Below, in pieces: positions 33,082 to 42,552 of a stretch of DNA of 64,000 nt (within the stretch, counting starts at the first letter, position 1; the number at the start of each line of letters is the position of its first letter). A program made the translations under genes and the position numbers. The DNA lies in NCBI GenBank assembly GCA_037968815.1, contig JBBKWF010000004.1, positions 124,001-188,000 on the forward strand, written 5' to 3'. The DNA is from Pseudopedobacter sp037968815. GTDB lineage: Bacteria; Bacteroidota; Bacteroidia; Sphingobacteriales; Sphingobacteriaceae. The notes beneath the pieces were generated by a model. The model searched no databases. It was not told the DNA's origin and saw only the letters and a program-made list of their open reading frames with translations.

Positions 33082-35265
33082 ATGGCCGAAAAAAAATCCA
33101 AAACCATGAATTATCGCTACGCTATTATCGTGGTTCTTACATTCGCTTTGGTACAACTAATTTATGTCGCAATAAATAGGAAAACTGTTTCTGATAAGCT
33201 TCACACTACAGTGAGTCAACTTAATAGTCGCTCTACAATAATCAATAAAATTGATTTAAGCTTTGAATCTATATTTATTATTGAGAATAGCTTTAGGATG
33301 TATCTTAATACCCGTGAGCCACAATATTTCCAAAATTATAAAGATGGTTTACTGCTCCTAACCAATAGCATTGATAGCATCCAGCATTATCGAGAAAGCC
33401 AAACTCCTGAAAAAGGGGTCAACTTAAAATCGGTTATAGACAATCGAGCTCGTAATTCAGCATTGTTTATTAGACTTACAGCCGTAAATGATTCCTTGCT
33501 TTTGGCTACCAAAAATTTGGCTACCCTAGACGAAAAACAGCGTATATATTATAAACCTCTTAAACTTAGAGATGTACAAACGGTTTTATCACAAACGGCA
33601 GATACCGCAGTAAAAGTTAATGAGAGTAAAAAGAAGAGTATTTTTAACCGAATTGGAGATGCTATAGCGAATAAGGAAAGCAATTCTAACGATACAATTA
33701 TCACCAAAAATAATTTAGTATTAAGAATCAAGGAAACTCAAGATAGTCTTTCCCTAATTAAATTGAATAGGTTATTTAAAAGCAGTATAAATGCTTTGGT
33801 GGCTAATAATGAAAATATTAAGCGTCGCGAACAAGCAATTATTAATGATAACAGCGTTCTTTTGAATGAGCTTTCTTCACTATTACGAGAATTAAAAGCA
33901 CAAGAAGCAAGGGCAGAAAATTTATACGGGGAGAAATTAATAGCTTCTGCAAATGACAACTTAACTACATTAAACAGAGATAGCCAGATTGTACTTGTTC
34001 TGGCACTTTTGCTCGCGTTAATTATTGTTTTTAATGCATGGCGTTTACATTCATTTGAAGAAAAACTAAAGCAAGCCAAAAATTTAGCTGTTCATCAGAC
34101 GCATGAAAAAAATGCTTACTTGGCACATTTAAGTCATGAAATAAGAACCCCACTAAATTCTATAATTGGCTTTTCTGACCAGTTAGTGAAACCAAATTTG
34201 TCTGAAAAGGAACAAGCTTCTTATTTAGATGCGGTTAAAACATCATCGCAAATGTTACTTTCATTAGTTAACGATATCCTTGATTTTTCAAAGATTGAAG
34301 TGGGTAAAGTGACGTTGAGTTCTGAAAAATTTAGACCATATACTGCTATAAATGACGTAATAAAAGCGTTAATAATTTTAGCTAAGCAAAAGAACTTAAA
34401 GTTAACTGTAGAGTATTCAATCAGCAGTGATTTAGTTTTAGTTGGTGACGAACATCGTTTTAAGCAGGTGTTAATTAATTTGGTAAACAATGCAATTAAA
34501 TTTACAGATAAAGGCTCAATTACGGTAAGCTGTAAACTACTTGGTCCTTCAACAATTAATTTAGAAGTAGCCGATACCGGATGCGGGATTGAAAAAAAGA
34601 ATTTCGGAGCTTTATTTGAAGAGTTTAGCCAGCTAACTGACAATAACTTGGAGAATAAAAAAATTGGTACTGGACTTGGATTAAGTATCACCAAAAAAAT
34701 TATTGAGGCGCAAAAGGGCTCAATAACTGTACAAAGTGAGTTTGGAAAAGGGTCTAGGTTTATAGTAGAAATTCCTTATCAACCTGTAACAAGCAATCAA
34801 ATAGATGTTACAGATAATTCATTAGTTCGTAACTCATTAGAAGCTATAGATTGGGCCAGTCTACCAATTAAGAAGGTGTTGATTGTTGATGATAGTGTTC
34901 TAAATATCAAGCTCTTAAAAGTGATTTTAGAAAGAAAATCAATTAATTGCGACGATGCAGAAAATGGAGAAATAGCTTACCAGTTATATTTAAAAAATGA
35001 GTACGATGTTATTTTAACTGATATACAAATGCCAATATTAAATGGAGTAGAGCTTACCAAAAAAATACGTTCACATTCTGATCATAAGAAATCTGAAGTT
35101 CCAATTGTGGCAATAACTGCGAATGCTATTTCAGAAGATTTAAACGAATACCTAGCGGAAGGAATGAACGGGCATCTGCTTAAACCGTTTAACGAACAAA
35201 CTCTTTACCATAGCCTCAACAAATTGGTAAGTGATGGAGCAATAAAAATTGAGAATAAAGTTTAG
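33082..35265 (+). CDS. Hybrid sensor histidine kinase/response regulator
   Basis: 727 residues from ATG 33082. TM1 is about 14-31 and TM2 about 300-318, enclosing a ~270-residue periplasmic sensor region that is mostly helical. The HisKA domain has phospho-accepting His352 (AHLSHEIRTPL); the ATPase has NLVNNAIKFT, DTGCGIE and GTGLGLSITKK; the C-terminal receiver (about 605-720) has the phosphorylated Asp647 in LTDIQMP and Lys in LLKPF. No output domain follows, so the signal probably passes to another regulator. The stimulus is unknown and no partner regulator lies adjacent. Confidence 0.93.
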   Translation: MAEKKSKTMNYRYAIIVVLTFALVQLIYVAINRKTVSDKLHTTVSQLNSRSTIINKIDLSFESIFIIENSFRMYLNTREPQYFQNYKDGLLLLTNSIDSIQHYRESQTPEKGVNLKSVIDNRARNSALFIRLTAVNDSLLLATKNLATLDEKQRIYYKPLKLRDVQTVLSQTADTAVKVNESKKKSIFNRIGDAIANKESNSNDTIITKNNLVLRIKETQDSLSLIKLNRLFKSSINALVANNENIKRREQAIINDNSVLLNELSSLLRELKAQEARAENLYGEKLIASANDNLTTLNRDSQIVLVLALLLALIIVFNAWRLHSFEEKLKQAKNLAVHQTHEKNAYLAHLSHEIRTPLNSIIGFSDQLVKPNLSEKEQASYLDAVKTSSQMLLSLVNDILDFSKIEVGKVTLSSEKFRPYTAINDVIKALIILAKQKNLKLTVEYSISSDLVLVGDEHRFKQVLINLVNNAIKFTDKGSITVSCKLLGPSTINLEVADTGCGIEKKNFGALFEEFSQLTDNNLENKKIGTGLGLSITKKIIEAQKGSITVQSEFGKGSRFIVEIPYQPVTSNQIDVTDNSLVRNSLEAIDWASLPIKKVLIVDDSVLNIKLLKVILERKSINCDDAENGEIAYQLYLKNEYDVILTDIQMPILNGVELTKKIRSHSDHKKSEVPIVAITANAISEDLNEYLAEGMNGHLLKPFNEQTLYHSLNKLVSDGAIKIENKV

Positions 35266-35342
35266 ATTTTATTCATTTATTCGTGACTGTTTTGTCTTTG
35301 AATATTGGTAAAGTCATAAAATAATCATAGTCCTGTTAATAT

Positions 35343-35375
35343 AGTTTGCTTTTTTAACCCAAAAAAAAGCAAACT
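35343..35375 (+). terminator. Terminator after the hybrid kinase gene
   Basis: AGTTTGCTTTTTT (35343-35355) pairs with AAAAAAGCAAACT (35363-35375) across a 7-base loop, 78 bases after the kinase stop. It can work in either direction. Confidence 0.7.
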
Positions 35376-35519
35376 GTTTATAAAAAAACAGAGTATTAAT
35401 AGAAGTCTCGCTATCTATCTAAAGCTTTCTTCTTGTCAGCCAAGTGTTAAATGAAGTTTATCAAGCTTTCGGTGGCTTGGTAATTGATGAAAATACATCA
35501 GTATTTAAACACGAAAAAA

Positions 35520-36515
35520 ATGAACAAAGTAATTTTATTAGATAAACGTCCAGAAGGAAGACCATCAATATCAGATTTCAAATTTATTGAAGAAGAGATG
35601 CCATCTATCAGCGAAGGTGAAATCCTACTGGAAACAATATACGTATCTGTAGACCCTTATTTAAGAGGTAGAATGAGCGATGCTAAATCATACGTACCTC
35701 CATTTAAACTTAACGAACCTTTACAGTCCACCGTCATTGCGAAAGTAAAGGAGTCTAAAAATGCGAACTTCGCTGTGGGAGACGCCGTTTCTGGATTATT
35801 ATCTTGGAAACAATTTCAAAGTCACGATGGAAAATCATTGAATAAAATACATAATGACGGTACCGAGTTATCTGCTCATCTAGGTGTTTTAGGAATGACC
35901 GGTTTAACAGCATATTTAGGTTTAATAGAAATTGGTAAGCCCAAAGCAGGTGAAACCGTAGTGGTTTCTGGAGCTGCTGGAGCTGTTGGTTCTATAGTTG
36001 GTCAAATAGCCAAAATTTTGGGCTGTAAAGTAATAGGTATCGCAGGGACAGATGAAAAAATTGAGATGTTAAAGTCGAAATTTGGTTTTGATGAAGGTAT
36101 AAACTACAAAACTACTCATGATATTTCAAGCGCTATAAAAACTGCCGCCCCTGATGGTGTTGATGTTTATTTTGATAACGTAGGTGGTGAAATATCTGAT
36201 GCCGTAATGGCAAATATCAATAAGTTTGGTAGAGTGCCTGTTTGTGGTGCTATCTCTTCTTACAATAGCACTACTGTCCCGCAAGGACCACGTTTACAGC
36301 CATTATTAGTTAAGAACAGTATTTTAATGCAAGGTTTTATTGTTGGTAATTACTCAGAAAGTTTCCCTTCTGCTATTAAGCAACTAAGTCAATGGGTGAA
36401 AGAGGATAAATTACACTATGCCGAAACAATTGTTGAAGGTTTTGATAACATCCCTCAAGCATTCATAGATTTATTTGATGGTAAAAATAAAGGAAAAATG
36501 GTGGTTAAAGCTTAA
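35520..36515 (+). CDS. NADP-dependent medium-chain oxidoreductase (CurA/LTB4DH-like)
   Basis: 331 residues from ATG 35520. Zinc-independent MDR enzyme: SVDPYLRGRMSD (~45-56), GMTGLTAYLGL (~128), nucleotide-binding VSGAAGAVGSIVGQIAK (~148) and DVYFDNVGGE (~213) match the leukotriene B4 12-hydroxydehydrogenase/prostaglandin reductase type, which reduces alpha,beta-unsaturated carbonyls with NADPH. An in-frame ATG at 35484 adds twelve residues before the standard MNKVILL start. Followed after 40 bases by an iron-type alcohol dehydrogenase, suggesting a shared aldehyde/enone detoxification role (inference). Confidence 0.9.
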   Translation: MNKVILLDKRPEGRPSISDFKFIEEEMPSISEGEILLETIYVSVDPYLRGRMSDAKSYVPPFKLNEPLQSTVIAKVKESKNANFAVGDAVSGLLSWKQFQSHDGKSLNKIHNDGTELSAHLGVLGMTGLTAYLGLIEIGKPKAGETVVVSGAAGAVGSIVGQIAKILGCKVIGIAGTDEKIEMLKSKFGFDEGINYKTTHDISSAIKTAAPDGVDVYFDNVGGEISDAVMANINKFGRVPVCGAISSYNSTTVPQGPRLQPLLVKNSILMQGFIVGNYSESFPSAIKQLSQWVKEDKLHYAETIVEGFDNIPQAFIDLFDGKNKGKMVVKA

Positions 36516-36555
36516 TTAACTTTCTGCAAAAAAAAACAATTTTAAAAAACACAAA

Positions 36556-37716
36556 ATGTTAAATTTCGATTTTAAAAACCCTACAAAAATTATTTTTGGC
36601 AAGGGTCAAATAGCCAAAATTGCTCAAGAAATCCCTGAAAATGCTAAAGTATTAATGCTTTATGGTGGCGGGAGCATCAAAAAGAACGGCGTCTATGATC
36701 AGGTAAAAACAGCTTTAAAAGATTTTGAAGTAGTTGAATTTGGTGGTATTCCTGCAAATCCAGAATATGAGATTTTGATGGATGCATTAAAAGTCATTAA
36801 ATCAGAAAACATAACCTACATGCTTGCTGTAGGTGGCGGTTCTGTAATTGATGGAACCAAGTTTCTTTCTGCGGCAGCATTATACAGCGGCGATTCGCCT
36901 TGGGATATCTTAAAAAATGCCATAAAAACAGACGTAGGTTTACCTTTTGGTACCGTACTTACTTTGCCAGCTACTGGCTCAGAAATGAATTCAGGATCGG
37001 TAATTACCCGTAAAGAAACACAAGAAAAATTAGGAATGGGTGGGCCAGGTTTGTTCCCTCAATTTTCTATTTTAGATCCAGAAGTGGTTAAATCTATCCC
37101 ACAAAGGCAATTAGCAAATGGTGTTACCGATGCTTTTACTCATGTTTTAGAACAATACATGACCTACCCAACCAGTGCTTCATTACAAGATAGAATTGCA
37201 GAAAGTATTATGCAAACCTTGGTTGAAGTTGCTCCGGTAGTTACCGTTAACCCATCAAACTATGACGCAGCAGCTAATTTTATGTGGTGCTGTACCATGG
37301 CTTTAAATGGTTTAATACAAAAAGGTGTGCCGGGAGACTGGGCTGTACACGCCATTGGGCATGAACTTACCGCTCAATTTGGGATTGACCACGCCCGCAC
37401 CTTGGCAGTAATTGCACCAAGCCATTACCGTTATAATTTTAAAGCTAAACGCGAAAAGTTAGCGCAGTATGGAAAAAGAGTTTGGGGAATAACAGAAGGT
37501 GATACGGATGCCATTGCTAAAGCTGCAATTTATAAAACCGAAGAGTTTTTTCAATCATTAGGTATAGATACTAAACTTTCAGATTATACAGATAAATACG
37601 AAGGTACTGCACAAGCAATTGCAAAAAGATTCACAGAAAGAGGCTGGACGGGTTTAGGAGAACATAAAAACTTAAGCCCAACTGATGTTGAGAAAATAGT
37701 TGAAATGAGCTATTAA
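36556..37716 (+). CDS. Iron-containing alcohol dehydrogenase (YqhD/BDH-like)
   Basis: 386 residues. The NAD(P)-binding GGGSVIDGTKF (~93-103) and metal-binding AIGHELTAQFGIDHARTLAVIAPSH (~275-298) with spaced histidines fit the YqhD/butanol-dehydrogenase branch, which is NADPH-dependent and reduces a range of aldehydes. Starts at ATG 36556, 40 bases behind the MDR gene, probably one transcript. Confidence 0.93.
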   Translation: MLNFDFKNPTKIIFGKGQIAKIAQEIPENAKVLMLYGGGSIKKNGVYDQVKTALKDFEVVEFGGIPANPEYEILMDALKVIKSENITYMLAVGGGSVIDGTKFLSAAALYSGDSPWDILKNAIKTDVGLPFGTVLTLPATGSEMNSGSVITRKETQEKLGMGGPGLFPQFSILDPEVVKSIPQRQLANGVTDAFTHVLEQYMTYPTSASLQDRIAESIMQTLVEVAPVVTVNPSNYDAAANFMWCCTMALNGLIQKGVPGDWAVHAIGHELTAQFGIDHARTLAVIAPSHYRYNFKAKREKLAQYGKRVWGITEGDTDAIAKAAIYKTEEFFQSLGIDTKLSDYTDKYEGTAQAIAKRFTERGWTGLGEHKNLSPTDVEKIVEMSY

Positions 37717-37806
37717 CTTTAATTCTGTTTGATATTAAGGATAAAACACACTTGTTCTGCTAAATTTCAGTTCTGCTAATCAACAAAGAATTGTATTTTT
37801 ACAGTA

Positions 37807-39084
37807 ATGAGAGTGATTCACCTAAATACCTACGATGGAAATGGCGGGGCAGGAAGAGCAAGTTACAGGTTAAATAATGCCTTAAAAAAAGTAGGTATAA
37901 ATAGTGATCTATATACATCTATAAAGCTTGGTAAACGTGATGATATTCAGTCACTATACCCAAGCTTTATAGATAAATTTTTTGCCACAGTTAGAATACT
38001 GGGAGAAAGGTATCTTCCTCGTTTTTACGAAAAAGATTTAAAAATACCGTTCTCACTTTCTTTTTTTGGTAAGGATATTCATAAACATCCCGAACTTTTA
38101 AATGCTGATATTATTCATTTACATTGGATAAATCACGGGTTTTTAAACCCTAGTGATTTGGCGAAGCTTGCATTGCTAAATAAGCCAATTGTTTGGACAA
38201 TGCATGATAGCAATGTTTTTACGGGTGGTTGCCATGTCCGGTTTGATTGCCAAAACTATATAACGCATTGTGGTTTTTGCCCTTTGTTAAAAGATGCTGA
38301 AGCTGATGATATTTCGCATAAAACCTGGGAACGTAAAAAGAAAGCCTATCAGAAAATGAACGCCCAATTTATTAGCCCTAGTAAATGGTTGGCAAAAGCA
38401 GCTAAAGAAAGCGGCTTACTAAAAAATGAAGTGGTAATTAATATTCCAAACACTTTAGAGACTGATGTTTTTAAGCCTTTAGATAAGCAAATAGCCAGAG
38501 AAAGTTTAGGGTTAAAACCAGATGATTTTATTTTGTTGAGTGGTTTTATGCCGTCCAGAAAAGATGCGCACAAGGGTACACCTTATTTAATTGATGCCAT
38601 TAATATGTGGTTAGATAAAAACCCTGACTTAGCAGATAAAGTGACTTTAGTTGTTTTCGGAAACAGAAATAAGCAACTGCCACCACCGTTTAAAATTCCG
38701 GTAAAGTTTTTAGGAACCATCAATAATGATGAAGTGTTGGCGAAAGCCTATGCTTCTGCAGATGCCTTTTTAACAACTTCTTTAGACGATAATTTACCAA
38801 ATACCGTATTGGAGAGTTTAGCTTGTGGAACACCGGTAATCTCATTTGAAACCGGAGGGATTCCGGATATGGTTGAACACCAAAAAAACGGATACCTAGC
38901 AAAGTATAAAGATGCAACTGATTTTATGGAAGGTTTAGACTGGATATATAATCACCCCGATAGAGCAACTTTAAATATTAATGCTCGGCAAAAAGTGATG
39001 CAACAGTTTAGCGAAGAAACAATTGCAAAGCAACATATTCACTTATATCAATCGTTATTAAATAAAGCTGATGGAAGCGTTTAA
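37807..39084 (+). CDS. Glycosyltransferase family 4 protein
   Basis: 425 residues, GT-B fold. N-terminus MRVIHLNTYDGNGGAGRASYRL; a Cys-rich segment GGCHVRFDCQNYITHCGFCPLL (~138-160) typical of a GT4 subfamily in polysaccharide synthesis; C-terminal donor-binding FLTTSLDDNLPNTVLESLACGTPVISFETGG (~318-350) with the EX7E-type motif. It overlaps the next gene by 14 bases, so the two act in one pathway, probably exopolysaccharide or lipopolysaccharide assembly. Sugar and acceptor unknown. Confidence 0.92.
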   Translation: MRVIHLNTYDGNGGAGRASYRLNNALKKVGINSDLYTSIKLGKRDDIQSLYPSFIDKFFATVRILGERYLPRFYEKDLKIPFSLSFFGKDIHKHPELLNADIIHLHWINHGFLNPSDLAKLALLNKPIVWTMHDSNVFTGGCHVRFDCQNYITHCGFCPLLKDAEADDISHKTWERKKKAYQKMNAQFISPSKWLAKAAKESGLLKNEVVINIPNTLETDVFKPLDKQIARESLGLKPDDFILLSGFMPSRKDAHKGTPYLIDAINMWLDKNPDLADKVTLVVFGNRNKQLPPPFKIPVKFLGTINNDEVLAKAYASADAFLTTSLDDNLPNTVLESLACGTPVISFETGGIPDMVEHQKNGYLAKYKDATDFMEGLDWIYNHPDRATLNINARQKVMQQFSEETIAKQHIHLYQSLLNKADGSV

Positions 39085-39829
39085 ACCTGTTTTGTCAGTG
39101 ATTACGGTTGTTTACAACAACGTAAACGATATTGAAAGAACCATCAAATCGGTAATTAACCAAAGTTATAGCAACATTGAATATATAATTATTGATGGTG
39201 CAAGTACTGATGGCACATTGGCAGTCATTGAAAAATATAAGGCAAATATTTCTCAGCTGGTAAGCGAAAAAGATAAGGGCATTTACCATGCGATGAACAA
39301 AGGGCTTTCTTTAGCAAAGGGTGATTATGTGCTTTTTATGAATTCTGGCGATGAAATTTACGAAACCAATACGGTAGAAAAAATATTCGCTACTGCATCT
39401 AATGCAGACATATACTACGGTGAAACCGAGATGCTGAATGCCAATTTGGAAAGCGAAGGAACCAGACGACACAAAATCCCTGAAAAACTAACATTAAGTA
39501 GCTTTAAATACGGCATGAGCGTGAGCCATCAAGCTATTTATATTAAAAAAGCAATTACCCAGCCTTATAATTTAAACTATCAGCTTAGTGCAGATATTGA
39601 TTGGATTTTGAGCGCCATAACAAGGGCAAACAAAATTGTGAATGTTAAATTTTACGTTGCTAAATATTTAATGGGCGGTATGTCCAAAAAAAGACATTTA
39701 GAAAGCTTAAAAGAGCGGTTTAAAATTTTCAATATTTATTTTGGAACGCTACCTAATATCTTGAATCATGGTGTAATTGCTTTAAGGTTACTTTTTTATT
39801 ATTCAAAAAATAATAAAACCAACGATTAG
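39071..39829 (+). CDS. Glycosyltransferase family 2 protein
   Basis: 252 residues, GT-A fold. VLSVITVVYNNVNDIERTIKSVINQ at the start, DGASTDGT (~42-49), SEKDKGIYHAMNKGLSLAKGDYVLFMNSGDE (~68-98) with the DxD-equivalent, and a C-terminal part typical of WcaA/WbbD-like transferases. It begins inside the end of the GT4 gene (ATG 39071), indicating translational coupling. No other polysaccharide genes lie nearby in the window. Confidence 0.92.
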   Translation: MEAFKPVLSVITVVYNNVNDIERTIKSVINQSYSNIEYIIIDGASTDGTLAVIEKYKANISQLVSEKDKGIYHAMNKGLSLAKGDYVLFMNSGDEIYETNTVEKIFATASNADIYYGETEMLNANLESEGTRRHKIPEKLTLSSFKYGMSVSHQAIYIKKAITQPYNLNYQLSADIDWILSAITRANKIVNVKFYVAKYLMGGMSKKRHLESLKERFKIFNIYFGTLPNILNHGVIALRLLFYYSKNNKTND

Positions 39830-39861
39830 ACGTTAAGTTGTTTCAAAAAGGTCTTAAAGGC

Positions 39862-39895
39862 AGAAAATCCCGATCTTTTTGAATCGGGATTTTCT
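39862..39895. terminator. Bidirectional terminator
   Basis: AGAAAATCCCGAT (39862-39874) and ATCGGGATTTTCT (39883-39895) form a 13-bp perfect stem with an 8-base loop between the convergent GT2 and YfhO genes. Confidence 0.85.
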
Positions 39896-39910
39896 CTTAT
39901 ACTGGTTAGT

Positions 39911-42373
39911 TTAAGCTGGTTGCTTACGAGCAATCTCGCGGTAGATTGCTATTGCTAGAATTAAAGATAAGAGAATAGAACCAAATAAAGAAATATTTTC
40001 TCCTAAAAAATATGACTTTGGTTCAAATCTCCACTCAATTTTATGATTTCCGGCTGGCAAAACTGCAGCTCTTAATAAGTAGTTTGCTCTAAAATATGGC
40101 TTTTCTTCCCCATCAACATACATTTTCCAACCTTTAGGGTACCAAATTTCAGAAAAAACAGCTACCACATTTTTTTCTACAGAATATTCATATTTTAATA
40201 CATCTGGGTGATAACTAGTTAGCTTAATTTGACCATTTTCTGGTGCACCAACATTTTTTCCTTCAACTTCTGCTTTAAACTCTTGATTTACAACAGCTAT
40301 CTTTTTTGGGTCAAAAGAACTGATGACTTGCATTTCTTGATCATTGTCTTTTACAAGCTGAACTCTATCTACAAACCAAGCATTACCACAAGCTGTATTA
40401 TTTGCTTGCATACTAGCAGTTTTACCATCTTTACCGGTTGTAATAAAGTATTTGGTATTCAGCATATCCAATACATCCTGATTTAAGCTACCGGTAAACT
40501 GCTTGTCAACTACCTCTTGAAAGCGTTTTAACTTAGCTGCGTGGTAACCTCCAATGGTTTTATGGAAAGCAGTTGCATCTGCACTTTGGAAAGTAGGGAT
40601 AGTTAAATCTAAAACCCTAAAGTTAGGATCATTGTCTCGCATGATAAACTCATCAATCTCACGTGGTTGAGCTTTCTGGTTCATTATTGCTTTTGCAACA
40701 AATTTGTCATCATTTAAATAACGTTTATCTAAAGACCATAAATCAGTCAAAATAATTAAGCCAATCACAATAAGCCCTATTGGTTGCGCTATTTTTTTAT
40801 TGATTAAGGCCCAAAGAACACCTATACCAACAATAACAAATAGGATAGAGCGCATTGCATCTGCTCTAAAAAGAGATATTCTATCCTCAACTAATGCTGC
40901 CGAGATACTTGCTCCAAAGCTATTGTCGCCACCGGCAATTTGGTTAAGCTGTTGAAGAAAGTCTTGATGATTATTAGCTTTAAAACTAAACAACAGGGTA
41001 GGTATTGCAAGTAGAACAACTAAAACTCCTAAAACAATATAAGCACTGGTTTTTAGCTTTTTAATTACCTCTTTAGTGTCAGCAGTGGGTTTTGTGGCTT
41101 CAAAAATAGCTAAGCAAGCTAATATTGGTACGCATAAACTAGCTATTACTAAGTTGAACTCTACAGATCTGAATTTATTATAGAGTGGGAAGTAATTGAA
41201 AAATAGATCAGAAACCAGGCTAAAGTTTTTACCGAAGGCTAATAAAATGCTCAATACTGTAGCACTAATCAACCACCATTTTAGTTTTCCTTTTACTATA
41301 AATAATCCAAAAATAAATAGGAATAAAACAAACGCTCCAAAATACCAAGGACCAGATGTAAACGGTTTTGGACCCCAATAAACTGGCATTTGTTGCGCAA
41401 AACCTGCCGCCTGGTTAATATCTGCACCTTTACCTACTAATGCTTTTGCTACGTTTGATTTTTCATCTAACATTGGCATTGATGCACCACCATAAGCATT
41501 TGGTATCAATAAGGTAATGGTTTCACCAACACCTTGACTCCACTGGTAAGCATAGTCTTTAGTTAGTCCGTTGCTTGGTTGCGCACTATCTGTAGTGATA
41601 TTTGATTTTCCACGGGTTGAATACTGGCTATATTCATAGGTAGTCCATAGTGAGCCGGCATTAACCATAACTCCTATAATTACACTTAATACTAATACAC
41701 CTACAGATTTACCAAATGGCTTAAGCTCCTTGTTTTTGTAGGCATGAAAAAGCTCTATTCCCATTAATATTAACAAAGCAATAAACAAATAGAAGGTCAT
41801 TTGAATATGGTTTGTTCTAATCTCTAAAGCAATAAAAAGTGATGAAATTCCGGCACCCCACCAATATTTACCTCTTAAAGTAAGGATTACACCTGTCAAA
41901 ACTAGCGGGAAAAATGATATTGCCATTGCTTGATTGCTATGCCCTGCTTCTATAAAAATAAAGTTATATGAAGAGAAACCAAATGCTATTGCGCCAACCG
42001 CTGCCAGCCAAGGACTCATGCCGAGTACTGTGAGCAAAACATAAGTTCCAATAAGGTATATTAAAACAATATCAACCGGATTTGGAGTGGAGGCTTTAAT
42101 TAGGTCAATAATATGGGTAGTGATGTTTTTTGGATATTTTAACCAGATTTGGTAAGTAGGCATCCCGCCAAACATACTATTAGTCCAGAGTGGAGCTTTA
42201 CCGTCCAACTCATTGTATTTCATAATTTCACTTTGTGTAGCTCCAGCTTTTTGAACATCACTCTGCATTAATACTTTCCCTTGAAAAGCAGGTGCGAAGT
42301 ACACAAAACATAAGATTACAAAAAACAGGATAATACCAATATGGATACCATTCCTTTTAAACCAATTAGCCAT
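39911..42373 (-). CDS. YfhO family membrane protein
   Basis: 820 residues with about 13 transmembrane helices: one near the N-terminus (~10-30), a run through residues ~95-560 and a final one near 790-812, plus a large extracytoplasmic C-terminal domain (~560-780). YfhO proteins have a GT-C-like fold and, in Firmicutes, help glycosylate lipoteichoic acid or related polymers; in Bacteroidota the substrate is unknown. The divergent arrangement with the GT2 gene end suggests no operon link. Confidence 0.85.
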   Translation of the reverse strand: MANWFKRNGIHIGIILFFVILCFVYFAPAFQGKVLMQSDVQKAGATQSEIMKYNELDGKAPLWTNSMFGGMPTYQIWLKYPKNITTHIIDLIKASTPNPVDIVLIYLIGTYVLLTVLGMSPWLAAVGAIAFGFSSYNFIFIEAGHSNQAMAISFFPLVLTGVILTLRGKYWWGAGISSLFIALEIRTNHIQMTFYLFIALLILMGIELFHAYKNKELKPFGKSVGVLVLSVIIGVMVNAGSLWTTYEYSQYSTRGKSNITTDSAQPSNGLTKDYAYQWSQGVGETITLLIPNAYGGASMPMLDEKSNVAKALVGKGADINQAAGFAQQMPVYWGPKPFTSGPWYFGAFVLFLFIFGLFIVKGKLKWWLISATVLSILLAFGKNFSLVSDLFFNYFPLYNKFRSVEFNLVIASLCVPILACLAIFEATKPTADTKEVIKKLKTSAYIVLGVLVVLLAIPTLLFSFKANNHQDFLQQLNQIAGGDNSFGASISAALVEDRISLFRADAMRSILFVIVGIGVLWALINKKIAQPIGLIVIGLIILTDLWSLDKRYLNDDKFVAKAIMNQKAQPREIDEFIMRDNDPNFRVLDLTIPTFQSADATAFHKTIGGYHAAKLKRFQEVVDKQFTGSLNQDVLDMLNTKYFITTGKDGKTASMQANNTACGNAWFVDRVQLVKDNDQEMQVISSFDPKKIAVVNQEFKAEVEGKNVGAPENGQIKLTSYHPDVLKYEYSVEKNVVAVFSEIWYPKGWKMYVDGEEKPYFRANYLLRAAVLPAGNHKIEWRFEPKSYFLGENISLFGSILLSLILAIAIYREIARKQPA

Positions 42374-42500
42374 TTTTTAAAATTTATTGAACATCAAAAA
42401 TAGGAATATAGTCCGTCAAATGAAATCTATTATTTTTTGTTGGGCTTAGATGGTTCATTTGTGATGAGCTGTTCTGTTAATCAAAGCTTTTTATAAGCAA

Positions 42501-42531
42501 AAAAGCCTTCAGTTTAAAACTAAAGGCTTTT
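42501..42531 (-). terminator. Terminator after gltX
   Basis: AAAAGCCTTcAGTTT (42501-42515) and AAACtAAAGGCTTTT (42517-42531) pair with one internal mismatch, in the 179-base gap downstream of gltX on the minus strand. Confidence 0.75.
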
Positions 42532-42552
42532 AAATTAAAAATATAAATTATG

